The notes under the pieces were generated by a model that saw nothing but the letters and a program-made list of their open reading frames with translations, was not told the DNA's origin and did no database searches. Position numbers and translations under genes: made by a program. DNA of 64,000 nt from positions 19,248,968-19,312,967 of the forward strand of contig NW_020312785.1 in NCBI RefSeq assembly GCF_003265705.1, in the 5' to 3' direction. This document shows, piece after piece, positions 11,904 through 22,345 of this stretch. The DNA is from Callorhinus ursinus (lineage: Eukaryota; Chordata; Mammalia; Carnivora; Otariidae). The stretch's first letter is position 1. Every line of letters begins with the position of its first letter.

Positions 11904-13894
11904 ATTTTTACTTACTAGACAAAATTCCAAAACACCTTGACTCTCAGACTTTTGCTCTAAGAGTATGATGTCAGTATGAGTTTTAAAAGTTAGATTCATA
12001 TTTTTTAAATCCTTTTACTAAAAACCTCCCTATTTCTTGGTAATGTCCTCCAATAATGTCATAATTGGGCCTAGATCATTGTTTGACATGGAATGGGACT
12101 CAACAGCACACTCAGAATGCTCCAGGAAAAATTATGCAAATAATTCAGGAAACGCTGTATGCTTTGGCTCTAAACTAAAGAGAAGCAGAGTTTGTGAACA
12201 TCCAAAAGGTTTCTGAAAAATCTTGCAGGGAGAAAGAAATCTGCATAAACTACCTTAACCAGTTTCTTTGCACACTTAAACTTAAGATCTACTAGTATCC
12301 TCACAGACTTTTGTTACCTGGACCACCTCCTCCCCAAAAATAACTTACAAAAGTGCTGCTAAAGGCACAAGTTAACTAAAATAATATGTATGGATAACTA
12401 AAAAATAATGGCTTTAATGCCTTCTAAGTGTTGAATAAGTAAAATATCAAGTCAATTGATTTATTTGTACTTGGAAAATTTCACACATAGGATTATAGGA
12501 TGGGAGAAGTGGGGGAGACCGTCCATGGGTTCAGAGTTTTACCTTGGGGTTGCCCAACTTTATCAGTGTGCTAAATGACAGTGAATTACTTCCTTTAGAA
12601 TGGTTCCATTTAGATTGTGTGAATTTTAACCTCAATAAATTATCTTTTTAAATTTCACAAATGCATAAAAAGTTCAACTTCGAAGTGTTAAAACCTAAAT
12701 ATTTCAAGAGTTGTATGAGAAACCAACAAAAAGTTCCACAGATTTAAAGCATGTATAATCATGCGTATTGACTCATTACATTGTACACCTGAAAGTAATT
12801 TAATGCTATGTCGATTATACCTCAATTTTAATTAACAAATCAAAGAGCAAGTTTTCTAAATGGTCTCCAAAATGTCTATATGTATTTGTAAAAATAAAAA
12901 TCAATATTTCTTTTAAGCTCTGAAATTGCAGAAGCTATATAATAAAGTCAATACTGGGGGGGAGGGTATTTTCTACAGGTAGCTAATATTTTACAGGCAG
13001 ATTACAAACCACCACAAAACACATATTGACAGAGATTGACTGTGGCTGCTATAACTTAACCTCAGCAGTTGTGATCTCAAACCTCTAGAGCCTCACTTCA
13101 TGGTTTATGATATAGTTACATCACACTCCCTCAGCGGAATTACAGCTTTGTCACTAATCTCTCCCTATCTGTTATCCTGTAAGGAAGGAAGCTGCAAGGC
13201 ACCACTAGAAAGAGGCAATGGCATGAGTGATTGCATTCAGTCTCTTTCCACAACAATATCTGTAAGTCTGGGAGTGATAAATGGCACCCAAGTTATAAAC
13301 GAGCAACAGGGTCAGTAGCACCAAGCAGCCGAGAGTTCAAAGAAAAGTCACAATTCTGACGGGTTCAAGAAAAGGCCACATACTGCTGGCATGCATCAGC
13401 AGAGATAAATCCTTAGAGATGCCTTACTGCAATTACAAAACAGAATTAGAAAAAGTCTGTAATTGAAGAACTAAGATTTTTGTCCAGGAATGGAATGAAG
13501 ACATTTATTAGCATAAAAGTCAATGTTTTTATGGGGAAAACAATGAATTTAATAACGTTCCATGACCAGTCAAGAATCTTGATGGGAAATATCTTAAAAT
13601 GTTAAATAATTCCTTGACACTGAAAGACATGTAACTGAACAGCACTAATTTTCTTTTCGTTCTCCTCTCCTGACTCTCTCAAATATGTCTGTAGAGTCCA
13701 GAAGAAACATGGAGAGAAATGACCTCTCTAGGATTGTTTTACACTGTGTCTATATCTCTTTATACATATCCTTAGGTGACTGTGATTTTTCCTTACGAAT
13801 TAAAATATACAAATCTTCTAACAATACCACAAATAAAAACCACTCACTGAGTGTTATAATGGAAAAGTCGCGTGAGAAACCTTATTTGACCTTT
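11904..13894. other. Mostly unassigned; two old L1-like 3' tails
   Basis: At about 12590-12650 ('gtgaattttaacctcaataa') and 12775-12835 ('cattgtacacctgaaagtaa' then 'attatacctcaatttt') the plus strand resembles terminal 3'UTR sequence of old L1 elements in sense orientation. A G-run lies at about 12956-12966. I recognise nothing else. Confidence 0.4.
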
Positions 13895-14010
13895 CATGTA
13901 ACGGAGACCCAGAAATGCTGAGGGTCTTTCCCAAGGTCATGTCACTGGTAACTGGCAGGTTAGGATTAAAATCATTGAGTTCCTGATGTCTTCTCCTATC
14001 TTCTTTCCAC
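13895..14010 (-). mobile_element. MIR SINE fragment
   Basis: The plus strand reads 'ggagacccagaaatgctgag' then 'ctttcccaaggtcatgtcac' and 'ctggcaggttaggatt', antisense to the MIR core. Confidence 0.55.
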
Positions 14011-17000
14011 TTAATAAAAATTCCAGTAGCTCAAAGAGATAGCTACTAAAGCTCTTGTGGCATCTAGGTCTCTCATCAGATGGTTGTAGTCCTCAAACTT
14101 TTATGCTCTATATAGATTTGTAATAGATTTCACTAATCTTTGCTATTTCTCATTTATTTGTTCATGAGGATCAAGACAAATTGTATCATATTGGAAAATT
14201 TGCTAGCCCATTGTGATGCAAAACTGAAAAAGAATACAAGAAGATTCCAGTCATTGGAATCTCCACTACTCCTCAGAGAAAGAAGCCTTAAAACAAAGCG
14301 GTCTTGAAGATATTGAAAGAGCTTCCCTCCATTTTCACTCCACTTCCTCATGAGGATACTCACCATACTCCTATGATAGCCATGGAGATTTTCTTCCTTA
14401 TTTTAAGCAGTCATGTTTAAATAGAAATATTTTATTTTTTTAATGAAAATAGGATAAATATATTGGATAAAAAAGGACAAAAAATATTGCATCACATCTC
14501 CCATGAGTGATTATTAACATTAGGATTATGATTTTCACAACGCTTTTCCCTGAAGCAACAGGATATGAAATGTTAAAAAGCTGTTTATTGTATCCAGCAA
14601 TGGAAATGTAAGGCATATTTTGTATATGTGTGCTTTTAAGCTTCAAGATGATTTTACAAAATTTTAACAACAGGACACTAACTAATGAAAAAAACATACT
14701 ATATTTTCAACAGTGGCATAAAACTGTAATTAGTGCTAATCAAAGGACATGGGAGCTCTTATTATCCAAATTGGTGGACAACCCAAGAATGACTTACTTG
14801 TCTTTAAAGACTATTTTTATATGTAGTTATTTTGTGCATGTCTAATGTTCTGGAAATACTTCAAAGTATTAACATTTTACCATAAAGCTTTGAAGATTTA
14901 TTTTCCCCGTTGTGTCCCATAACTGCCTCCACAACACTTTCCAACTCTTCATGAGAGCACCTCTCTGACTGGCATGGGATGAGGCCCAAAGAATTTCTGC
15001 AAACTTGCCGACTCACACCTCTCCTGAATGTGTATAATAATGGTTTTGCTTCCAAAGCATCTCTTCTCTTGCCATGCTAAACTTGGAAAACATAATATGG
15101 GTATTTCAATCAAGTACATAATTAATAAGTCTAGAACATGAAAGTGAAATTTTTTTAATGAATAATGCAAACCTTGGGTGATTAATAGAAAGCCACATAG
15201 CCTCACATACATGTGAGAATTATGGAGAGTGCTTGCACGCGACAGGAAGATCAATTTCTATTGCATCTTCTATGCAACCACTGGCGTGTCCTGTGCACTC
15301 TAGATTCTAGAAAAATTATAGTCCAAGCCAAATCCTTCTGCAACCACTTCAAAGATTGTCTGAATTCTTTCTTTGTGCTGGAATGTTCTAATTATTATGG
15401 CTAGAAAAACCAAGTTGCGGGATAATCACCTCCTCAGTCAAGATTGGACTAAAATAAAACAGACCTGAGTGCCCCAGGACTTCTCTTGGCAACTTTTCTT
15501 TAATTTGAGTAGGTTCCTTCATGAATATGCAAAATACAGAATTAACCATCATTTTGTGACTCCATGAAATAAATCGCTCATACTAATTTATCCTGTTACC
15601 GATGCCATGTGTACCACTTTGCTTTCCTCTTTTTGGTGTGGGTTTCCAGAGAAGCTGTGCGCTCAGTGTCACCGTAAATGTTTCCTTCAGTCCTTGCTAA
15701 GCTAGAAAAATCTATGCTCCATTTTCATGGGGGGACATCATGAATAGAGAAATAGCCCAACCAAAGCACTTTTTAACTTAATTAAGACTAATATTGTAAT
15801 GAACACATTAAAACATAAACATTGTTGGCAATTGGCTGGAGCTGAAGACTTCTTTTAAACCCGTGGTGGATTTTATTGTTGTAATAATGGTTTTTACCAT
15901 AATGAAATTTAATGCATTACTGGGGAAAAAGCCATGCTGTGTGGTAGGGTTCTGTTTATATTTCGAAACACGTTAGTGTGAAGCTACAGTGAGATCTAAT
16001 AATAGAAATGAACTTACCTAAAGATGTATTGATTTTTATATTAGGTCATGTTGAGAATTTACAAAGAACATCTAGTCCATGAAAAAAAATCCTCTTGAGA
16101 ATAGCATTGATTGCAAGAAGGGTAATATTAGAAAAATGGAAATCCTCTCCTCCCACAATGGTATACATTCATATAATGGATTAAGTGCACTAGGTAGTTT
16201 AGGAAAGGTCATCTTTCAGATAAATGATAAATTTGATACATTTCAGTAGATTTAATCACCCCCTGAGATTTGATCAAAACAATGAAGTAAAAAAATAATA
16301 TCCATCTCACCCATACAATTTGCTTATTTATTCTAACTTCTGAAATTTTAAATATTATTTCTATTTTCATGACCTGTTAAATAAAATTCCCCACAAAATA
16401 AATTCCTACCATGTTAATACTTACTTCAGTCATGGGATGGCTTCAAAGAAGGTAAGATTGTCTCTTAAGCAAAATACCCGAAAAGAGAAGGAACAGAGTG
16501 TTAAGGCAGTATTAGATTCTATCTTTTACAAAACCAGACATCTTCCCTAAGACATAAGAGACTGGAGAGGGAAGGTTACTTTCTTACCCACATTAGAAAG
16601 TTGGAATCAGCATTTAAGTTTATACATATGTATTTTTTAAAAAAAACCCACTTCGCTAACAGTTTTTTTCAGAGTTGTGTATTTCTGCATTTGCGTCATT
16701 CTAGTTTATGTTGTTTATCCACATTCTCTGCTATATTCCTAATGTATTTCGTTTTGAAATATTAGGTCGGTTTTCGTTTCTTGGTGGGCATGCCTCTGGA
16801 GTGTTTTCCTAATCTGTAGGGATGTTCTGCTGCTCCTTACTCTCCTTTTTCCAATATTAAATTGGTATGAGACTCAACTCACTTTTTCTATTGCTCAATT
16901 TTAAGTAAAATGAGCTTTCAGGTCCTTTTTGAAAGAAGGGATAAGCCAACTTCATGGCTCTAGAGCTCCCTCTTTTGTTGATTTCACAAAGTGATTAAAA

Positions 17001-17065
17001 CAACACGGAGTCCTGCTTTCTGACATGGGCTTCCTCCACCTTCCTTTCCTATTTTCACCTAGATC
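14011..17065. other. Unassigned unique-looking sequence
   Basis: I recognise no repeat or gene in this 3-kb block. The part at about 15560-16000 looks less degraded to the eye than its surroundings, with several TAAT-type motifs. It could be a conserved non-coding element, but the sequence alone cannot show this. The 101-codon minus-strand frame at 14949-15254 has no recognisable domain. Confidence 0.4.
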
Positions 17066-17068
17066 AAG

Positions 17069-17350
17069 GGAGGCAAACTACAACCAGCGGATGAAATATG
17101 GACCTCTGGCCTGTGTTTGATACTGCCCTCAAGCAAAGAATGTTTTTCACGTTTTTAAAATATTGTTTAAAAAAATAGAAAAGAAAAAAGGAAGGAAGAA
17201 AGGAAAGGAGGGAGGAGGGGTCGAGGGTGGGGCAGAGGGAGGAATGAAGGGAGGGAGTGAGGGAGGAAGGAGGATGATCTAACAGAGACTATATAGGGCC
17301 CACAGGCAAGCTTGGAGACTTACTATCTGGCCCTTTCCAGAAAGTTTGCC
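17069..17350. mobile_element. hAT-type non-autonomous DNA element carrying a purine tract
   Basis: It starts 'gggaggcaaactacaacc' and ends 'ttactatctggccctttcc' plus 'agaaagtttgcc'. This matches a common mammalian hAT-like element with 'CAGGGGTCGGCAAACT'-type inverted ends. The middle is replaced or interrupted by a homopurine tract at about 17177-17275. Confidence 0.55.
17177..17275 (+). repeat. Purine-rich (GA/GGA) low-complexity tract
   Basis: About 100 bases almost entirely of A and G, interrupted by few pyrimidines, with GGAA, GGGA and GAGG units. Such tracts can form triplex or other non-B DNA. Confidence 0.85.
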
Positions 17351-19055
17351 ATCTCGAGACCGGGATCAACATTTTCCTTTTGAACTTGTTGTCATTGTCC
17401 TGTTTGGGTTGGAGTCTACTGATTCTACCGCCAGAATTTTCTCCTGGTTCAAGACTTTGACCTGGAAGAAAGCTTCCATCTTTTATTACCAAGGAAGGAT
17501 TCTTGGGGTCCAGACCTAACAGTGGTGGCCATCCACTAACCAGTAAATCAGATCCAGGGAAACCCCTCCAGCTTTGCTGTTTTCAGATTGCCACACTTTT
17601 CAGCAGGTTTTCTCTCTATCTGTGGAAAGATTCAGGGAGAGCTGAAATTTAGGCCACTGCTTCCATCTTCCGAAAATCTTGAGTTAATTTTTTTTTTTTA
17701 ATGATAAAGAGGACCTAGAAAGATGAGGAACCTTCTGTATTCTCTTTATGAACTGGAATGTGATTTTTTTTTTTTAAGGACCAAGTATGTGTTTGGTAAA
17801 TACTTATTCGCTTGATTGTTTCTTCCTTCTTTATCTTTAATAAAATATTTAATTATATTTATGTTAATAAAACTGACCAAATAATTAAATTTCAATTTAC
17901 ATACCAATCTACAATAAAATCACATCCCCTCAGAGATAGCAGAGTATTTCCACAGGGTTAATTCTATGTCTCCTCTAATAATAAATTCTGCAATCTCAGA
18001 GAGTGTAAGCTCTTTTACTCTCTTTGTTTCAGATTTTTTTTTCAAGGATGAAGGATAATATGAACCGTCATAATTAAATTCATTCTATGAGCATGATAGA
18101 GTCCCTTACTATATTGATTGGACCCATGGACAGGTAAATATTCAGAACTCTGCACAAAGTATTAAAAGTAACTCTGAGGAGACCCTGGAGAGCAAGCAAG
18201 AGCAGGAAGAAACTGGAGGGCATGTGACTCTCTCATGAAGGAAAGGAGCTGCACCAGGTCCAGTCCTTGTTTACTAGCTTTTCACTGAGGACGTCCAGGC
18301 AACACCCGGGGGAGGGGGTAAAGGATGCTGACACTTAAGCCAAGGCTCAGACCGGCTGACTGCAAAAGTCGGAGCATGGAGTTTGGACTGCTAAATGGCT
18401 GAACACTGAGAGGGGGAAAAAAATCAAAGCTAAAGTCCACAAAGCAAAAGGTCCTCAAAACTGCATATAAGCTCCCACCAAAAATCTTGGCTGATTCTTG
18501 GGTATAGCCTGGGTGGGAGATGGGGAACTGTTAGTTTGCAATGTCAGGAGCTCCCTGGTGAAATCATAAACTGGCCAGCAGATGGAGGGCGAGAGAGACC
18601 AAAGAAAGTGGCAGATGCTCCAGATTGGTAGGTGGCAGGTTGAAAAAGCAAGGGAACTTACTAGGCTTTTCTCGGGTCGCCGCAAGAGGAGTAGATGCGG
18701 GCACCACGTGCCAGAATTTTGAGTTTATATAGAAGCTGTAATGCGGTCCAGTCACTTTATCTTCCAGAAGATCTCAACACATTCCTCTCTCAAGGCTTTG
18801 TCCTTGAGGTGGCTCTTAGTGTGGGGAAAAGTAAGGGAGACCTACATTCCACAGGCAAGGGAGGGGGTGAGGAGCCTCCCATTGCGGGGGTCCAGCTCTC
18901 AGGTCAACCAGCGGTCATGTCCTCTTGATGGCCTCTTCCAACTGGAACTTCAAGGTTTTGTGTCAAACGCAACACCTGGGAAGGCTACAAGAACGAAGCA
19001 GTTTCAGTTGCCGCTCATTTCAGGGCAGACAGAGTTTAGAGTTTAAACCCAGTTA
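17351..19055. other. Unassigned sequence with a local CpG cluster
   Basis: I recognise no repeat with certainty. CpG is rare across the window, yet 18661-19020 holds 11 CpGs, five of them in 18661-18720. A TATA-like and an E-box motif sit in this patch. Open frames on both strands (for example 18741-19046, 101 codons) match no domain I know. The patch may be the 5' end of an old retroelement leading into the L1 sequence at 19060, or an LTR in the other orientation. Confidence 0.4.
18656..18733 (-). promoter_or_regulatory. Candidate promoter-like cluster (TATA, E-box, splice donor)
   Basis: On the minus strand 'tctatataaac' (18733-18723) is a good TATA-type motif. The palindromic E-box CACGTG lies at 18705-18710. 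A 'GTAAGT' splice-donor match follows with its G at 18661. CpG density is the highest in the window. The TATA sequence also reads acceptably on the plus strand, so direction is uncertain. This is motif evidence only. Confidence 0.25.
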
Positions 19056-19059
19056 AATT

Positions 19060-19385
19060 AACTAACTACCTGCTGGGACAAAAATCAGCACTCTTCAAGA
19101 AGGTTACAAAACCCAGAGTCTCTCAGGGCAAAAAGTGGACAATAGACCAACCCCTCGCCTGAATGACCCAGATGTTGGAATAGCAGACAAGCATTTTAAA
19201 CACCTATTATGAAAATGCGCAGGGACGTAAGGAAAAAATACAGATATAATCAGTGACTGAGGGAACATTATAGCAGAGAAAGTGAAAATCTACAAAAGAA
19301 TAAAATGGAATATCTAGAACCAAATAGTAAAATATATTAAACGAGGAAGTACTTGGATAAACTTAACAGCCAATTGGAAATGACA
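19060..19385 (+). mobile_element. Old L1 5' region fragment
   Basis: The blocks 'acccagatgttggaatagca', 'cagggacgtaaggaaaaaat' and 'aacttaacagccaattggaa' match the 5'UTR/ORF1-proximal part of old mammalian L1 elements, sense orientation. No ORF survives. Confidence 0.55.
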
Positions 19386-19387
19386 GA

Positions 19388-19530
19388 AAAATTATAATAA
19401 TGCAATTATTAAATTTTACAATGTATTATAGTTATAAAAATAATTAGTATTAAATCATAATTATTAAATTATAAATTATTAAAATAGAACATTATATTTA
19501 TTATAATTATATTATTATTATTAAATCTAT
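19388..19530. repeat. AT-rich low-complexity block
   Basis: Nearly pure A/T with repeated 'attat', 'ttaaa' and 'ataatt' units, directly after the L1 fragment. Confidence 0.85.
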
Positions 19531-21219
19531 GCATATGTGCTGAAATATAAACATTAAAGATGAAAATTGCTAGCTGCTGTCAAGGTCTGTTTGTTTCTAA
19601 ACACAGGTCCTGAATGCTATCTGGAACTCACTCTTCTTCATATCAACTGAGTAAACCATCTAATACAGATCAAAACAAACACAGAGTCAGGCATTTATCT
19701 GTGAAGCCAGGAGGAAAGAAAGATCATTAGCTAACCCTCATCAACAAACGGTTTTCAAACCAAGTCAGCTCAGACTTTGAACTTGGACCTTTAAGGCCTG
19801 AAAGTATGATCATCAGAATTAACCTAGGTTAGAGAAACATGATTCTTAAAGCAAAAGTCTGGAAAAAAAATCTTTTTAACTACCTTAGCATTTTCAATTG
19901 AATTTTTAACTACTTACAATATATATAACTTTATTTATTCATAACTTTGGTAAAGACCTATAACATGCCCTGAGATGGGCACCACAGGAGATACGAAGTG
20001 AATGAGACATATTCTTAGCCTTTATAGGAATTTAAAATCTAGGTTAGATACTAAGATGTACATATACACATGTAAAAAATAAAAATAGAATATGATAAGT
20101 AATTCAAGAACAAAAGAACCAGGGAATTGTAGTCATTCAGAGAAGGAAACATTTACTTCTAGGGTGATTGTCTAGAAAAGATAGCATTTTAGCCAGCTTT
20201 TGAAAATAAAAAGCTTAGTCTGAGTTTTGGCAGTGGACATGTTTGTATAGAGCATTCGAGTGGATAAGGCCATGTTGATAAATGTTGGCAAATCAGATAA
20301 AAGAACAGGCTGCAAGTTTAGACACTCTTTATATCATCATCATTCTGCCAAGGCTTATATAATTTGAATTTTATGTAAAATAAAAATAATCTACCTATAG
20401 ATCCAATCACAAACAAATCTCGCTACTTCATTAATGTTATTAAAACCAAAGAATCAGATTTTAATCACCAGCATATTCAAGAAATTTCTCATGATTGCAA
20501 TTTGAGTTTTAGGTTAAGTTACAAACAGTTTCTTTTTATATTCAGTCATGAACAAATCTCACCACTTTATCAACATTATTAAAACCAAAGAATCAGGTTT
20601 TAATACCCTGCACACCCAAGAAATTCCTCATAACTTACTCTTTTTTAGAAATAAAACAAAAGAAAGAAAATCATATAAAGACATGAAATTTATGCATGCT
20701 ACATCTCTACACTACTTCTCAAGTGAAAATAAACTGCGTTGTTAATGAGCATATTCCATGTATCAGGCGTAATGGGAAAGCAATTTATGTGTATCATGAT
20801 TTCATGTAGCTGTCTACTCTGTGCAAAGCACTGTGCTAGATACTACAGAAAAAAAAAAGAAGACAGATCTCCATCTTTTAAGGCGTTTGCACATGAATAA
20901 GGGAAACACACATGAGTTCAGTTATGCCTGAATGAGATCTATGCATTTATCAGCCCAAAGTTGTAAATATCCTTGGCTATTCAGAAAGTGAGAACATTTT
21001 TCCCTTACCCCCTGTATGACTTCCATCCTTTTCTTCAGAATCTCCATTATAGTTCTCTTCCTGCATCACAACACTTCTTGGACTGCATTTTAATTGTGTG
21101 CCTGACTTGCTCTGATGGGCCAAGACTGAGCCATCACTTTTTTTTGCCTCTCAGAAACTGGGAAGTCCTTGAATATTCCATTATACAATAAATATTTCAT
21201 TAAAGGAGGAATAAATAAA
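19531..21219. other. Mostly unassigned; decayed repeats and a local duplication
   Basis: At about 19940-20290 and 20810-20900 there are weak matches to an old L2/MIR-age repeat ('gcaaagcactgtgctagata' at 20823). The tandem duplication at 20401-20635 is listed separately. No gene is recognised. Confidence 0.4.
20401..20635 (+). repeat. Old tandem duplication, two 96-bp copies
   Basis: Copy one is 20401-20496 and copy two 20540-20635, offset 139 bp, joined by unrelated spacer. They align without gaps at roughly 80 percent identity, with a 21-base identical core at 20439-20459 and 20578-20598. Nearly all differences are transitions. Confidence 0.8.
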
Positions 21220-21234
21220 TGAGTGGTACCTTTA

Positions 21235-21427
21235 TTTTTTTAAAGATTTATTTATTTATTTGAGGGAGTGAGAGAACACAAGCAGGGGGAGAGACAGACG
21301 GAGAGGGAGAGAGACTCCTCAAGCAGACTCCCCATTGAGCGGGGAGCTGGTCACCAGGGCTCTATCCCAGGATCTGAGCCAAAATCAAGAGTTGGCCATT
21401 TAACCGACAGAGTCACCCAGGCACCCC
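21235..21427 (-). mobile_element. Can-SINE 3
   Basis: Antisense carnivoran SINE: T-rich and 'aaagatttatttatttattt' at the left, 'gagtcacccaggcacccc' at the right. The 15-bp target-site duplication is 21220-21234 and 21428-21442 ('tgagtggtaccttta' / 'tgagtggtaacttta'), one mismatch. Confidence 0.93.
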
Positions 21428-21879
21428 TGAGTGGTAACTTTAAAATCACTTATGATTGTAAACCTTGATTTAACAAAAGAGGACTATATATGGTTATGAC
21501 CATAGAAATTACAGAGCTATAGATTAGGATGGAATCCAAAAAGATCCAAAAAGATCAAATCCTTTTATTGTCTCAAACTGACTTCAATAATCTTCTCCCA
21601 AAACATTATAAATATCTAAATTATTTTAAGTGTATGTGCTGAAAAGCGTGACCTATCGTATATTTTGGTATTATATGCCAAAGTTCAATTAAATATTAAG
21701 ATTCGTACTTAATCTAAATTCTACTCATAGAAAAGTTCTCATCTTTACTCCGTAATAGAAACTGGAACCTATCATGTGATGCAAACCTTTTTCTTAAAAA
21801 GGTTCCATGTCTTTGTTGGAATTTAAAATAATAACAAAGTTTTTCAGGTCTATCCTACTTTTTCCTCTTTTTTTGAAAA

Positions 21880-22345
21880 ATATAGACTTTTTTTAGAGCA
21901 GTTTATTGCAAAATTGAGCAGAACATACAGAGATTGCTCATATACTCCCTGGCCCAGCCTCCCTCACTATCAAAATCCTGAACCAGAATGGTACATTTGT
22001 TACAATTGATGAGCATACACTGACACATTATCATCACCCAAAGTCCATAGTTTACATGAGGGCTCACTCTTGATGGGGTACATTCCATAGGTTTGACAAA
22101 CATATCATATGTATCTACAATTATAATATCATACAAAATAGTTTCACTGCCCTAAAAATCTTTTGTGTTCTGCCTATTCATCCCTCCCTCCTCACAAACC
22201 CTTGGCAACCACTGATCTTTTTGTTTTTTATATATAGATTTTATTTTTTAGAGCAGTTTCAGGTTCACACCAAAATTGAGTGGAAGGTATGGAGATGTCT
22301 CCTCTACCTTTTGCCCCCATGCATGCACTTTTTCTCCTTAATCAT
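21880..22345 (-). mobile_element. Two adjacent old L1 3' ends
   Basis: Antisense L1 3'UTR: 'tagagcagtttattgcaaaa', 'aatggtacatttgttacaat', 'catcacccaaagtccatag', 'cccttggcaaccactgatct'. At about 22237 the same terminal motif restarts ('tagagcagtttcaggttcac'), so a second copy of the 3' end lies beside the first in the same orientation. Confidence 0.65.
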
